Source of the DNA: Gemmatimonas aurantiaca | GTDB lineage: Bacteria; Gemmatimonadota; Gemmatimonadetes; Gemmatimonadales; Gemmatimonadaceae | Direction: 5' to 3' | DNA: 64,000 nucleotides | Assembly (NCBI RefSeq): GCF_037190085.1 | Contig: NZ_JBBCJO010000005.1 | Span: 620,001 to 684,000, forward strand | Shown here: positions 40,373 to 49,743 of the stretch, in pieces | Numbering within the stretch: position 1 is the first letter of the stretch | How the letters are laid out: each line of letters starts with the position of its first letter | Program-made: the position numbers and the translations under genes | Notes under the pieces: generated by a model | Seen by the model: only the letters and a program-made list of their open reading frames with translations | Databases searched by the model: none | Told to the model about the DNA's origin: nothing

Positions 40373-41044
40373 ATGTCCGCTCCTCTTCGGTGCCTGCGTC
40401 ATCTGATGCTGGTACCCGTGTCCGCGTTGATGATCCTGACGATTCCCACGCAGGTCCAGGCCCAGATGGGGGGCGGCATGGGCGGTATGGGAGGCGGCGG
40501 TGGGATGGGAGGAGGCGGAATGGGCGGTGGTGGGATGGGGCGCGGCGGTCCGCCGGGTGGTGGGCGATCGGGCGGGAACCGCACCCCGGCCGCCATGGCC
40601 CGTGAGCGCATGAAGCAGACCGATCCGCTGGCCTTCCTGCTGGACAACAAGAAGGTGCTGGCGCTGACCAAAGCGCAGCAGGACACCTTCAAGCTCTACA
40701 AAAAGGAGCTGGAGGAGAAGCAGTCTCCGGTCTTCAAGGACCTGGAGAAGGTGACCGCCGACGAGACTGGTGCCGGCGGGGGCCGCAGTGGCTTCGGAGG
40801 TGGCGGTCGGGGGATGGGACGCGGGCGTGGTCAGATGCCATCGGACAGCACGGGGATGGAGGGCCGGGGCGGCCCCGGTGCATCGGACACGGTGCGGGCG
40901 CTCTTCTCACGTCTGGCCGATATCCAGGACGCCTATCGCGACCGGGCGCGGGCGAAGCTGGATTCGGTGCAGATCGTGCGCGCCGATTCCATCCAGAATG
41001 CGGCGCTGGAGAAGCAGCGGGAGAAGATGCGCGCGAGGGGTTGA
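40373..41044 (+). CDS. exported Gly/Met-rich protein with Spy/LTXXQ-like helices
   Basis: The 223-residue protein has a signal peptide (to QVQAQ), a striking Gly-Met repeat (about residues 32-57, MGGG/GGMG units), then helices LALTKAQQDTFKLYKKELEEK and RALFSRLADIQDAYRDRARAKLDSVQI separated by a second Gly/Arg-rich stretch. The LTKAQQ motif and the helical pairs resemble periplasmic metal or stress proteins of the Spy/CpxP type. Methionine-rich repeats often bind copper or silver; that role here is a guess. No Shine-Dalgarno is seen and its start lies 29 bases from the divergent DUF4403 start. Confidence 0.65.
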   Translation: MSAPLRCLRHLMLVPVSALMILTIPTQVQAQMGGGMGGMGGGGGMGGGGMGGGGMGRGGPPGGGRSGGNRTPAAMARERMKQTDPLAFLLDNKKVLALTKAQQDTFKLYKKELEEKQSPVFKDLEKVTADETGAGGGRSGFGGGGRGMGRGRGQMPSDSTGMEGRGGPGASDTVRALFSRLADIQDAYRDRARAKLDSVQIVRADSIQNAALEKQREKMRARG

Positions 41045-41074
41045 GGGTTATGGAGGCCCAAAACCGCGCAGCTC

Positions 41075-41806
41075 TCACCACCCGCGTTCCGCGCCCGTCC
41101 AATCCACGAACGCTCCGCTCCGCTCCCGCGGCAGACGTTCGGCCTGCATGAGCAACCCGAGCGCCGCATCCTCGATGAGCACCGGCGCGCTCTCGTCGTC
41201 CGCCGACTCGGCGTAACGACCGGGATTGCCGAGGCACACCACGATGCGTTCTTCGCGCAGATCGTGCGCGAGGGCCCGGGTAAGCATGTGCAACGCGGCG
41301 GCACTGGCGCCGGTGGCGTAGTCGCCCCCGTCCCGCTTCGCCGACAACGATCCGCGTGTGGTGCTCACCACGAGCACACGCGCGCCGTCGCCATGGGCGA
41401 GCCAGGGCAAGAGCGTGCGGACCAGCAACAGCGGAGCCACCGCGTGGCGGCGGTAGTGCTCCACCAGACCCGTCCCCGACAACGTCGACAGTTCCTCGTC
41501 GCGGGCGAGTTGCGCTGAACGATCGTGCGCGCCCGGTTCGGCCGGCGCGACGACCAGCAGGTCGAGCGTTTCCGTCAGCCCCTCCAGCACCGGCACCGCA
41601 TCTGCCACGCTCGAGGCATCGGCCGGATCGAGTGCGAGGAATTCGAGTCCGCCATACTGCGCGCGCAGATCGGCCAGCACCGGCACGCGGGCGGGATTGC
41701 GGCAGGCCGCATACACGGTGTCCCCGCGCATGAGACTCTGCCGCACCAGTTCGATGCCCAGCGGCCGGGATGCGCCGGTGATCAGTGTGCGCATCGGCTT
41801 GCGCAT
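41075..41806 (-). CDS. SDR-like protein, catalytic Lys missing
   Basis: The 243-residue product has a Rossmann start TGASRPLGIEL and C-factor-like blocks VVSTTRGSLSA and DYATGASAAAL. The usual YxxxK is not intact: the Lys of the SKAAL element is Ala. It may therefore be a non-catalytic or altered SDR. Its ATG overlaps the thrC stop (TGATG), so it is translationally coupled to the threonine operon; a second ATG four codons on is possible. The link to threonine metabolism is by position only. Confidence 0.75.
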   Translation of the reverse strand: MRKPMRTLITGASRPLGIELVRQSLMRGDTVYAACRNPARVPVLADLRAQYGGLEFLALDPADASSVADAVPVLEGLTETLDLLVVAPAEPGAHDRSAQLARDEELSTLSGTGLVEHYRRHAVAPLLLVRTLLPWLAHGDGARVLVVSTTRGSLSAKRDGGDYATGASAAALHMLTRALAHDLREERIVVCLGNPGRYAESADDESAPVLIEDAALGLLMQAERLPRERSGAFVDWTGAERGW

Positions 41807-43197
41807 CAGTGTGCCGTCGACTGTCGCAGGATCGCTTCCACGGCCTGCACCGTCGGTTCGATCTCCACCGGCCGATTGGCGGCGGCAAAGTCCGTCCGTT
41901 CCTGATGTAGTTCGACGAGAATGCCGGGGTCCTTGAGCACATGGCCCGTGAGCACCGCCACCACGCGGTCGTGTGCACCGATCACGCCCTGCTGCACGAG
42001 CTGCCGCACCCCCGCCACGCTCGCCGCGCTCGCCGGCTCGCAGCCCACCCCCGACGCGTCGATCACGACCTTGGCGTCGATGATCTCGTCGTCGGTCACG
42101 GTGATCACCAGGCCATTCGTTTCGCGGATCGCGCGTACGGCGCGATCCCAGCTCGCCGGATCGCCGATACGGATGGCCGTCGCGATCGTCTCCGCCTGCA
42201 CGGTGTGACGGGTCGCGAAGTGTTCGCGGAATCCCCACGCGAACGGAGCGGCACCAGCCGCCTGCACCGACACGATGCGTGGCAGCCGGGTGATGAGTCC
42301 CAGGGCATGGGCTTCGCGCAGCGCCTTGCCGAATGCGGCCGTGTTGCCAAGGTTGCCGGCGGGCAGCACGATGAAGTCGGGTGCGTTCCATTCGAGTTGC
42401 TGCAGCATCTCGAACACGATGGTCTTCTGCCCTTCCACCCGCCATGGATTGATGGAGTTGAGCAGATAGATCCCGAGTTCACGTGACGCCTGTTGCACGA
42501 GCCTGAGACAGGCGTCGAAATCGCCGCGCACGAGCAGGGTTCTGGCGCCGTAGGCCAGGGTCTGCGCCATCTTGCCCAGGGCCACCTTGCCGGCGGGCAC
42601 GAACACCAACCCGGGAATGCCGGCCTGCGCCGCGTACGATGCCAGCGCCGCCGACGTGTTGCCGGTGGACGCACAGGCCACCGCCGTCGCGCCCGTGCGC
42701 ACCGCCTGCGTGGTGCCCACCGTCATGCCGCGATCCTTGAACGAACCGGTGGGATTGTATCCCTCGTGCTTGATCAGCAAACCGTCGCAGCCCGTGAACG
42801 CATTCACACGTCCCCGCGCCATGAGCGGCGTGTTGCCTTCCGGGTGACTGGTGATCGCCGCACCCGCGCCGGGCATGACGAGCGATTCGAAACGCCACAC
42901 ACCCGACACATGCGTTCCGGATTGCGCACCGGGCGTGGCCGGTGAGAACAGTTGCGCGAGCGCCCCGCCCACGAGGGGCGCTCCCATCACATCCACCGGG
43001 ACGCGGTGAATGATGGCCAGCAAACCGCCGCACTTGGGGCAGTCGGGCGCGGCATCGAGCGCCGGCAACTGATGCCCGCAGGCATCGCAGCGCTGCACGC
43101 TCTGCGCGCCGGCCGCCTCCGACGCGGACAGGAACACGGCATCATGGCCTTCAGCGGCCTCGTGACGGCCACCGGACGGATCGCGGTCGGGACTCAT
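41806..43197 (-). CDS. thrC: threonine synthase
   Basis: This PLP enzyme converts O-phosphohomoserine to threonine. The 463-residue protein carries the PLP Lys in NPTGSFKDRGM, STGNTSAALASYAA, LPAGNLGNT and the C-terminal regulatory Ser/Gly block SGVGCEPASAAS. The N-terminus has a zinc-ribbon-like CDAC...CPKC pair about 25 residues apart, typical of the subgroup related to plant and archaeal enzymes. The ATG start overlaps the thrA stop by 4 bases. Confidence 0.95.
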   Translation of the reverse strand: MSPDRDPSGGRHEAAEGHDAVFLSASEAAGAQSVQRCDACGHQLPALDAAPDCPKCGGLLAIIHRVPVDVMGAPLVGGALAQLFSPATPGAQSGTHVSGVWRFESLVMPGAGAAITSHPEGNTPLMARGRVNAFTGCDGLLIKHEGYNPTGSFKDRGMTVGTTQAVRTGATAVACASTGNTSAALASYAAQAGIPGLVFVPAGKVALGKMAQTLAYGARTLLVRGDFDACLRLVQQASRELGIYLLNSINPWRVEGQKTIVFEMLQQLEWNAPDFIVLPAGNLGNTAAFGKALREAHALGLITRLPRIVSVQAAGAAPFAWGFREHFATRHTVQAETIATAIRIGDPASWDRAVRAIRETNGLVITVTDDEIIDAKVVIDASGVGCEPASAASVAGVRQLVQQGVIGAHDRVVAVLTGHVLKDPGILVELHQERTDFAAANRPVEIEPTVQAVEAILRQSTAH

Positions 43198-45791
43198 GCG
43201 GGTGTGAGCTGAAGGATGTCGTTGAGTACACCAGCCGCCGTGACCGCGGGTCCCGCACCAGGTCCGGTGATCACGAGCGGATGTTCCTTGTAACGCTTCG
43301 TGGTGAAGACGACCTGATTGTCGGTGCCGCGCAACCCCGCCAGCGGATGCGACGTGGGCACCGCCTGCAGTCCCACCGTCACCTTCGTGGGTGTGGCCCG
43401 CAACACGTAGCGCAGCACACGGTCCTGCTTCATCGCCGCGGCCTGACGAGCGGCCCACAGTTTGTCCTGGTCCGCCAGGGTGGCTTTGAACTTCGCCACC
43501 GGCAGGTGGCGATACGCGTCGGGCACCAGCGACTCCACCTTCACATCGGAAAGATCGCCCGTGAATCCGATCAGTCGCGCCAGAATGAGAGCCTTGCGCG
43601 CCACGTCCATGCCCGAGAGGTCGTCGCGCGGATCAGGCTCCGTGTACCCCCGTGCCATGGCATCACGCAGCGCCTCACTGAACGGTCGTCCCTTGCCGAT
43701 CTCGGTGAGCAGGAACCCCAGCGTGCCCGAGGTGCAGCCTTCCACCCGCAGGACCTTGTCGCCGGTTTCCACGAGCTTGGCGTAACTGTCCATCACCGGC
43801 AGGCCCGCCCCCACCGTGGTCTCGTGCAGAATGCGCGTGCCATGCTTCCGCGCGAGTTCCCGCAACGCTTCCACTTCGGCGCGTGGTGCCGACAGCGGCT
43901 TCTTGTTGGCGAGCACGATGTCCATGTCGGCGCCGATCGCCTTGCGGATGGCGGCCAGCGTGTCGTCGGCGGTGACGTCCACCAGCACGGGCCTCGCGAG
44001 CGCATGCGCGGCGATCCATTGCACGGCATCGGGCGCCGAGGCACGACGGGCATGTTCCAGTGAGGTGAGCGGCTTGCCCGCCTCCTTGAGCGCGACCGCA
44101 GCGGCCAGTTGACGCGGAGACAGGCCGTCGGGTTCGAACACGAACCCGCTGCGATCGATGAGCCCCACGATGGTGGGCCGCACCCGACGCTTCGTGAGCG
44201 GCAGCATGCGCAGCAGTTCACGTCCGATCTGCCCCACACCCAGCAGCACCACATCGAGACGATCGTCGCGGCGTACACCGCCGCCACCGATCTTGTCGAG
44301 CTGGAATTCGTCGTGCACCGCGCGTGCGGCCGCTTCGGCATCCCGTTCGGCGATCACCACCGAGATGTTGAGCTCCGAGGAACCCTGCGCGATGGCCACG
44401 ATGTTCACGCCGGCCTGCGACAGCGCCGTGAACATGCGCGACGCGATGCCGGGGGAACCGGCCATGCCAAGTCCCACGACGGCCAATGTGGCCATCTCGG
44501 TCTGCGCATCCATGCCTTCCAGTTCGCGTCGCGACAGCTCCACGGCGAAGGCCCGCTCGAGCGCGATCTTCGCGTCGTGTCCACGTTCGGAGGGCACGCA
44601 CAGACAGATGGAGTGTTCCGACGACGCCTGCGAAATGAGCGTGACCGAGATGCCCGCCTGCTGCAGTGCGGCAAACGTGCGCGCGGCGATGCCCGGAACG
44701 CCCAGCATGCCATTGCCGGTCACCGTGATGAGCGCCTGCCCCCGCACGATGCTCAACGCCTTCACGGGATACCGTTGCAGCGTATGACGCACCGAGATTT
44801 CGGTGCCCGCCGCCTCGGGTTCGGCAAACGGGCGCACGAACACCGGCACGTGCACCCGCGTGAGCGGAATCAGCGCCCGCGGATGCAGCACCTTCGCACC
44901 GTAGTAGGCGAGTTCGGCGGCCTCCCGCACGTTGAGCTGCGGCACGATGCGCGCCGACGGCACCAGACGCGGATCGGTGGTCATGAGCCCGGGAACATCC
45001 TTCCAGAGCGTGATGCACTGCGCCTTGAGCGCGCGCCCCAGCACGGTGGCGGTCAGATCGCTGCCACCGCGGCCGAGGGTCACCAGCGCGCCTTCGTGAC
45101 CACCACCCACGAAACCCGGCACCACCGGCACGATCCTGCGGCGCACCAGGGGCGTGAGCCGGGCCCGCACCAGCCGGTCGGTGGCGGAAAGATCAGGAAA
45201 CGCGTTCCCGAACACGCCATCCGTCTGGATGATCTCGGCCGCCTCCACATACTGCGCCTTGCTCTTCCGCGCCAGCAGGCCGGCCACCACGATCCGGGCC
45301 GACAATTGTTCACCACGTGCCACGAGAAAATCGCGTGTGCGCGGCGTGAGTTCACGCAGACTGGCCACGCCGTGGGCGAGCGTGCGCAGTTCATCGAAAG
45401 CCGCGTCGAGCTCACGACCGAGTGCCGCCCGGGCGCGCTGATTGGGCAACACGCTGTCTCCCACCGCGCGATGCCGCGCGTGCAGGCGATCGATCGCCAC
45501 ATCCGCCGTCTTCACATCGCCATCACGCGCCGCCGCCGCAATCGCCAGCAGCGCATCGGTCACACCCGCCAGCGCCGACACGACGGTCACCACACGCGTC
45601 GGACGGGGCGTGAGAATCAGCGCGATCGCGTGCCGCACCGCCGCCGCGTCGGCCAGCGACGCCCCACCGAATTTGAAGACGTCGATGGCCGGTGAACGGC
45701 CGGGCGATCGACGGGACGACTGACGGGACGATGGACGACCGGATTGACGACCGGACTGACTGGCAGACCGGCTGGATGAACGTGCGGGCAT
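43194..45791 (-). CDS. thrA: bifunctional aspartokinase/homoserine dehydrogenase
   Basis: The 865-residue enzyme catalyses the first and third steps from aspartate to threonine. The aspartokinase domain begins at VFKFGGASLADA after a 30-residue Ser/Arg-rich low-complexity head; two ACT domains lie at about residues 350-500 (VTGNGMLGVPGIAARTF, VVGLGMAGSPGIASRMF); the homoserine dehydrogenase follows with LLGVGQIGRELL, VTADDT, ANKKPL, TTVGAGLP and GTLGFLL. Threonine feedback through the ACT domains is expected. The ATG used yields MPARSSSRS; the frame is open further upstream but without support. It heads a thrA-thrC-SDR operon. Confidence 0.95.
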   Translation of the reverse strand: MPARSSSRSASQSGRQSGRPSSRQSSRRSPGRSPAIDVFKFGGASLADAAAVRHAIALILTPRPTRVVTVVSALAGVTDALLAIAAAARDGDVKTADVAIDRLHARHRAVGDSVLPNQRARAALGRELDAAFDELRTLAHGVASLRELTPRTRDFLVARGEQLSARIVVAGLLARKSKAQYVEAAEIIQTDGVFGNAFPDLSATDRLVRARLTPLVRRRIVPVVPGFVGGGHEGALVTLGRGGSDLTATVLGRALKAQCITLWKDVPGLMTTDPRLVPSARIVPQLNVREAAELAYYGAKVLHPRALIPLTRVHVPVFVRPFAEPEAAGTEISVRHTLQRYPVKALSIVRGQALITVTGNGMLGVPGIAARTFAALQQAGISVTLISQASSEHSICLCVPSERGHDAKIALERAFAVELSRRELEGMDAQTEMATLAVVGLGMAGSPGIASRMFTALSQAGVNIVAIAQGSSELNISVVIAERDAEAAARAVHDEFQLDKIGGGGVRRDDRLDVVLLGVGQIGRELLRMLPLTKRRVRPTIVGLIDRSGFVFEPDGLSPRQLAAAVALKEAGKPLTSLEHARRASAPDAVQWIAAHALARPVLVDVTADDTLAAIRKAIGADMDIVLANKKPLSAPRAEVEALRELARKHGTRILHETTVGAGLPVMDSYAKLVETGDKVLRVEGCTSGTLGFLLTEIGKGRPFSEALRDAMARGYTEPDPRDDLSGMDVARKALILARLIGFTGDLSDVKVESLVPDAYRHLPVAKFKATLADQDKLWAARQAAAMKQDRVLRYVLRATPTKVTVGLQAVPTSHPLAGLRGTDNQVVFTTKRYKEHPLVITGPGAGPAVTAAGVLNDILQLTPA

Positions 45792-46024
45792 GAGCAGGGG
45801 GTATCGGGCCACCGGCGACGCACATCGGCCGCATGACGTGGCCCGCGTGACGCTCGTCCGGGAAAGGGCATGTCCAAGCAGACACGCTCCATACTGTTTC
45901 GAGACTAGTTCGGACAGCTTCACCTGTCCACACCCACTGCCCACGGCATAACTTTCCTAGTGCATGCCCTGGTTCATGCCGATGACCATCGACGATGGCC
46001 TCCTGATCACCTGCCCCACCCGAG
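45792..46024. promoter_or_regulatory. divergent thrA-glgP promoter region
   Basis: The 233-base gap should carry promoters for both operons. GGACAG-CTTCAC-CTGTCC at 45913-45930 is a perfect six-base inverted repeat and the only clear dyad. No T-box, attenuator leader peptide or riboswitch was recognised. Confidence 0.4.
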
Positions 46025-48205
46025 ATGACCGTGCCCGTTGAAGGCTCCCAGAATCCGACTGTCCCCGCTCCGCTGCTCCTCCCCGTACGCCTGAACGGGC
46101 TCTCCCAGCTCGCGCAGAACCTCGCGTGGAGCTGGAATCGTGAAGCCCGGATGCTGTTCAAGGAGATCGACGACACCCTCTGGCAGGAGCTTCGGCACAA
46201 TCCTCTTCTGTTGTTGCAACGGGTTCACCCGGAGCGGCTGGCCGCACTGGCCGAGGACACGCAGTTCTGCGCCCGGTACGACCGGGCCATGATGTGGCTG
46301 GGCGCCGAGCGCTCCGACGAACACACGTGGTACGCCCGCACGTTCCCCGAACTCCGCGGCCGTCCGGTGGCGTATTTCTGCGCCGAGTTCGGCATTCATA
46401 ATTCGGTGCCGATCTATTCGGGCGGACTGGGCGTGCTGGCCGGCGACCATCTCAAGACGGCCTCCGACCTCGGGGTGCCGCTGGTGGCCGTGGGCATCCT
46501 GTATCGGAACGGGTACTTCGATCAGCACATCCGCGTGGATGGCTGGCAGGAAGACACCGACGCCCGCATCGATTTCAATTCGGTCCCCCTCACCCCGCTG
46601 CCCGGCCGCGACGGCGCGAAACACCTCGTCACGGTCAATACCTTCGGTCGGGATGTCCACATCCGGGTGTGGAAGATGCAGGTGGGCCGGGTACCGGTGT
46701 ATCTGCTCGACTCGGATCTCGAGGAGAATCATCCGGACGACCGGCCCCTGTTGTCCAAGCTGTACTCGGGCGGCCCGGCGATGCGCCTGCGCCAGGAGTG
46801 GCTGCTGGGTGTGGGTGGCGTGCGGGCGCTTCGCGCGCTGGGCATCGCGCCGGCCGCATGGCATGCCAATGAAGGACATGCCGCGTTCATGATGGTCGAG
46901 CGGGTCCGTGAACTCTGTACCGAAGGGCTGGCCTACACCGACGCGGTCAAACGCGTACGCAACTGCAGCGTCTTCACCACGCACACGCCGGTGCCGGCAG
47001 GCCACGATCATTTTGCCACCCAGGACGTGTTGCGGTGCGCCGAGGGCGAGGCGACCTGGACGTCCATGGGCATCACGCCGGAAGCGTTTGCCCACATCGG
47101 CTATCACCCCGAATCGGGCAGCGGGGTGTTTCACATGACGTCGGCATCCATCCGTCTGTCGCGCCGGGTGAACGCCGTGTCGCGCCGTCACGGTATCGTG
47201 ACACGCGAAATGAGTCGCTCGCTGTGGAACAACCGTCCGGCCGAACAGGTGCCCATTGGCCATGTCACCAACGGCGTGCATCTGGCCACGTGGATGGCCA
47301 ATCCCGTCATGAAGCTGCTCGACAAGCACCTCGGGCTGGCATGGGGGTACAGCAACGATCCGGCATTGTGGGAACAGGTGCTGACACTGGAAGACGAAGA
47401 GCTGTGGTACACGCACACCCGTCTCAAGCACGCGCTGATGCGCCGCGTGCGCGAGGAAGCGCGCCGCGCGTTCGCGCAGGGGGGTCTCGAAGCCACACAG
47501 CTTGCGGGCGCCGGCACGCTACTCGATCCCCACGTGCTCACCATCGGCTTCGCGCGGCGTTTCGCGACCTACAAGCGCGCCGATCTCATCTTCCGCGATG
47601 TCGAGCGCCTGCGCGCACTGGTGACCAACTCGGCACGTCCGGTGCAGATCGTGTTCGCCGGCAAGGCGCATCCCGCCGACAATCCCGGCAAGCAGGTGCT
47701 GCAGAATGTCTACCACTTCACGCGCGACCCGCGCTTCGAAGGCCGCGTGGCGTTCATCGAAGACTACAGCATGCACCTCGCTCACCTCTTGGTGCAGGGT
47801 GTCGATCTGTGGCTCAATCTGCCGCGTGTCCCGCTCGAGGCCTCGGGAACCAGTGGCATGAAGGCCGCCCTCAACGGCGTGCCGCAACTCTCCACCATCG
47901 ATGGGTGGTGGGAAGAGGGATACGAAGGCAGCAACGGCTGGGCCATCGAACCCGAAGTGGACAACGACGAAGGGTCGGGTACCGCGCGTCGCCTCTATGA
48001 GCTGCTCGAGCATGAAGTCGTGCCGCGTTTCTACGATCGAGACAAGAGCGAACTGCCGCGTCGCTGGTTGCTGATGATGAAACACGCCATCCGGGTCGCC
48101 GGACAGCAGTTCACGGCCCGTCGCATGGTGGAGCAGTACGCCCGCGGGTACTACGCACCGTCCATCCTCGGCGACGCGCTGCCGGACGATCCACCGACGG
48201 CATGA
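46025..48205 (+). CDS. glgP: alpha-glucan (glycogen) phosphorylase, short GT35 type
   Basis: The 726-residue enzyme phosphorolyses alpha-1,4-glucans to glucose 1-phosphate. Family blocks are AYFCAEFGIHNSVPIYSGGLGVLAGDHLK split around residues 118-146, HANEGHAAF, FTTHTPVPAGHD, IGFARRFATYKRA and the PLP-lysine region EASGTSGMKAALNG near residue 620. The length fits the short type found in many bacteria and archaea rather than the E. coli type. It is followed at 14 bases by glgA, so breakdown and synthesis genes are linked. Confidence 0.95.
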   Translation: MTVPVEGSQNPTVPAPLLLPVRLNGLSQLAQNLAWSWNREARMLFKEIDDTLWQELRHNPLLLLQRVHPERLAALAEDTQFCARYDRAMMWLGAERSDEHTWYARTFPELRGRPVAYFCAEFGIHNSVPIYSGGLGVLAGDHLKTASDLGVPLVAVGILYRNGYFDQHIRVDGWQEDTDARIDFNSVPLTPLPGRDGAKHLVTVNTFGRDVHIRVWKMQVGRVPVYLLDSDLEENHPDDRPLLSKLYSGGPAMRLRQEWLLGVGGVRALRALGIAPAAWHANEGHAAFMMVERVRELCTEGLAYTDAVKRVRNCSVFTTHTPVPAGHDHFATQDVLRCAEGEATWTSMGITPEAFAHIGYHPESGSGVFHMTSASIRLSRRVNAVSRRHGIVTREMSRSLWNNRPAEQVPIGHVTNGVHLATWMANPVMKLLDKHLGLAWGYSNDPALWEQVLTLEDEELWYTHTRLKHALMRRVREEARRAFAQGGLEATQLAGAGTLLDPHVLTIGFARRFATYKRADLIFRDVERLRALVTNSARPVQIVFAGKAHPADNPGKQVLQNVYHFTRDPRFEGRVAFIEDYSMHLAHLLVQGVDLWLNLPRVPLEASGTSGMKAALNGVPQLSTIDGWWEEGYEGSNGWAIEPEVDNDEGSGTARRLYELLEHEVVPRFYDRDKSELPRRWLLMMKHAIRVAGQQFTARRMVEQYARGYYAPSILGDALPDDPPTA

Positions 48206-48218
48206 GGAGACCACGCTC

Positions 48219-49736
48219 ATGAGCACCCGCGTCCATCTTCCCACGCCCGGCCTCGGCACGCCCATCGTTCTCGGCACCGGTCAGGCGAAACCCACCATCG
48301 TCCACCTCACCGCCGAATACAGTCCGTTCGCCCGGACCGGTGGACTGGCGGAAGCGGTCATGGGACTCGCGAACTTCCAGGTGCGCGCGGGGGCGGATGT
48401 GGTGGTGTTCATGCCGCTCTATCGCACCGTCCGCGATCATGCGCCCGATCTGGCACCGCTGGGCCGGGCCATCGGCGTGGATCTGGGCTTCCGCACCGAG
48501 GAGGTGCGCTTCTTCCGTGAAGTGCATCCGCCCAGAGGCCCCAAGGTGGTGTTCGTGGACATTCCGAGCGCGTTCGCGCGCGGAGGGATCTACGGCGAAG
48601 GCGGACGTGACTATGCGGACAATGCACGACGGTTCGCGTTGTTCTCGCGCGCCGTGCTCGATGCCATCCCACGACTGATCGTGGGACCGGTGCTGATTCA
48701 TGCCCACGACTGGCACACGTCGCTGGCGCTGATGTACATGCGCAGCTACGAACACCTGCGTGAGCGGTATGCATCGACACCGACCGTGCTATCGGTGCAC
48801 AACGCGGGATATCAGGGACACTTTCCGGCGTCGATGCTGAACGAATGCGGCATTCCGCCGGAGGTGTACGATTTCCACCACCTCGAGTGGTATGGTCGCA
48901 TCAACTTCCTGAAGGGTGGTCTCACCTTCGCCGACATGGTGGTGACGGTGAGCCCGACGCACGCCCAGGAATTGCGGACGGCAGGCGGCGGGTTCGGCTT
49001 GCAGGATGTATTCCAGTGGCTGGGATCGCGTTTCACCGGCATCACCAACGGTATCGATCAATCGGTGTGGGATCCCTCCACCGACGACCAGATCACCGCG
49101 CGGTACACGATCGAGGATCCCGCCAACAAGGCCCGCTGCAAGGCCGCGCTGCAACGATCGTTCGGGCTGCCGCAGCGTCGGAAGACGCCGCTCTTCGGAT
49201 TCACCGGACGCCTGGTGACGCAGAAGGGACTCGATCTGCTGCTCGGATCCCATCGTATCTGGACGCTCGACGCGCAGTTCGTGTTCCTCGGGGCGGGAGA
49301 GGCACGATACGAAAGAGCCCTGCTCGCGCTGGCGCAGGCCCGGCCGCGGCAGGTGGGTGTGCAACTCGATTTCACCGATCGGCTCGAACATCGCTTGATG
49401 GCCGGCGCCGACATCTTTCTCATGCCGTCGCAATACGAGCCCTGCGGTCTCACGCAGTTGCGCGCGCAGCGGTACGGCGCATTGCCGGTGGGGCGTCGGG
49501 TGGGTGGGATCGCCGACACCATCGAAGACGATGTCACGGGCCTCCTCTTCGACGAATTCACCACGGCGAGTTTCGACCACGGCATTTCGCGCGCGCTGGC
49601 CCGTTTCTCCGACCCTGCCGCATGGACGGCACGCATGCGAGCCGCGATGCGTCGCGATTTTGGATGGGAGCGCGCCGCCGAACGTTACGATGATGTCTAT
49701 CGTCGGGCCACCGATCTCGCACGACGCCGCCGTTGA
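48219..49736 (+). CDS. glgA: glycogen synthase
   Basis: The 505-residue GT5 enzyme transfers glucose from ADP- or UDP-glucose to glycogen. Visible are the N-terminal RTGGLAEAV loop, HAHDWHTSLA, SVHNAGYQG, FTGRLVTQKGLDLL and the C-terminal SQYEPCGLTQLRAQRYG (E-X7-E type region). The N-terminal loop has Arg where most family members have Lys in KTGGL. The ATG lies 14 bases after the glgP stop with GAGGA before it. The last base is seven bases before the start of the GH57 gene. Confidence 0.93.
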   Translation: MSTRVHLPTPGLGTPIVLGTGQAKPTIVHLTAEYSPFARTGGLAEAVMGLANFQVRAGADVVVFMPLYRTVRDHAPDLAPLGRAIGVDLGFRTEEVRFFREVHPPRGPKVVFVDIPSAFARGGIYGEGGRDYADNARRFALFSRAVLDAIPRLIVGPVLIHAHDWHTSLALMYMRSYEHLRERYASTPTVLSVHNAGYQGHFPASMLNECGIPPEVYDFHHLEWYGRINFLKGGLTFADMVVTVSPTHAQELRTAGGGFGLQDVFQWLGSRFTGITNGIDQSVWDPSTDDQITARYTIEDPANKARCKAALQRSFGLPQRRKTPLFGFTGRLVTQKGLDLLLGSHRIWTLDAQFVFLGAGEARYERALLALAQARPRQVGVQLDFTDRLEHRLMAGADIFLMPSQYEPCGLTQLRAQRYGALPVGRRVGGIADTIEDDVTGLLFDEFTTASFDHGISRALARFSDPAAWTARMRAAMRRDFGWERAAERYDDVYRRATDLARRRR

Positions 49737-49743
49737 GGCACTC

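Noticed and set aside
44109..45695. Plus-strand open frame antisense to thrA
   Set aside because: High His/Arg content and no recognisable domain; a shadow of GC-rich thrA.
45892..46024. Threonine attenuator or T-box upstream of thrA
   Set aside because: No Thr/Ile-rich leader peptide, no specifier loop and no T-box sequence were seen; only a 6-base dyad.
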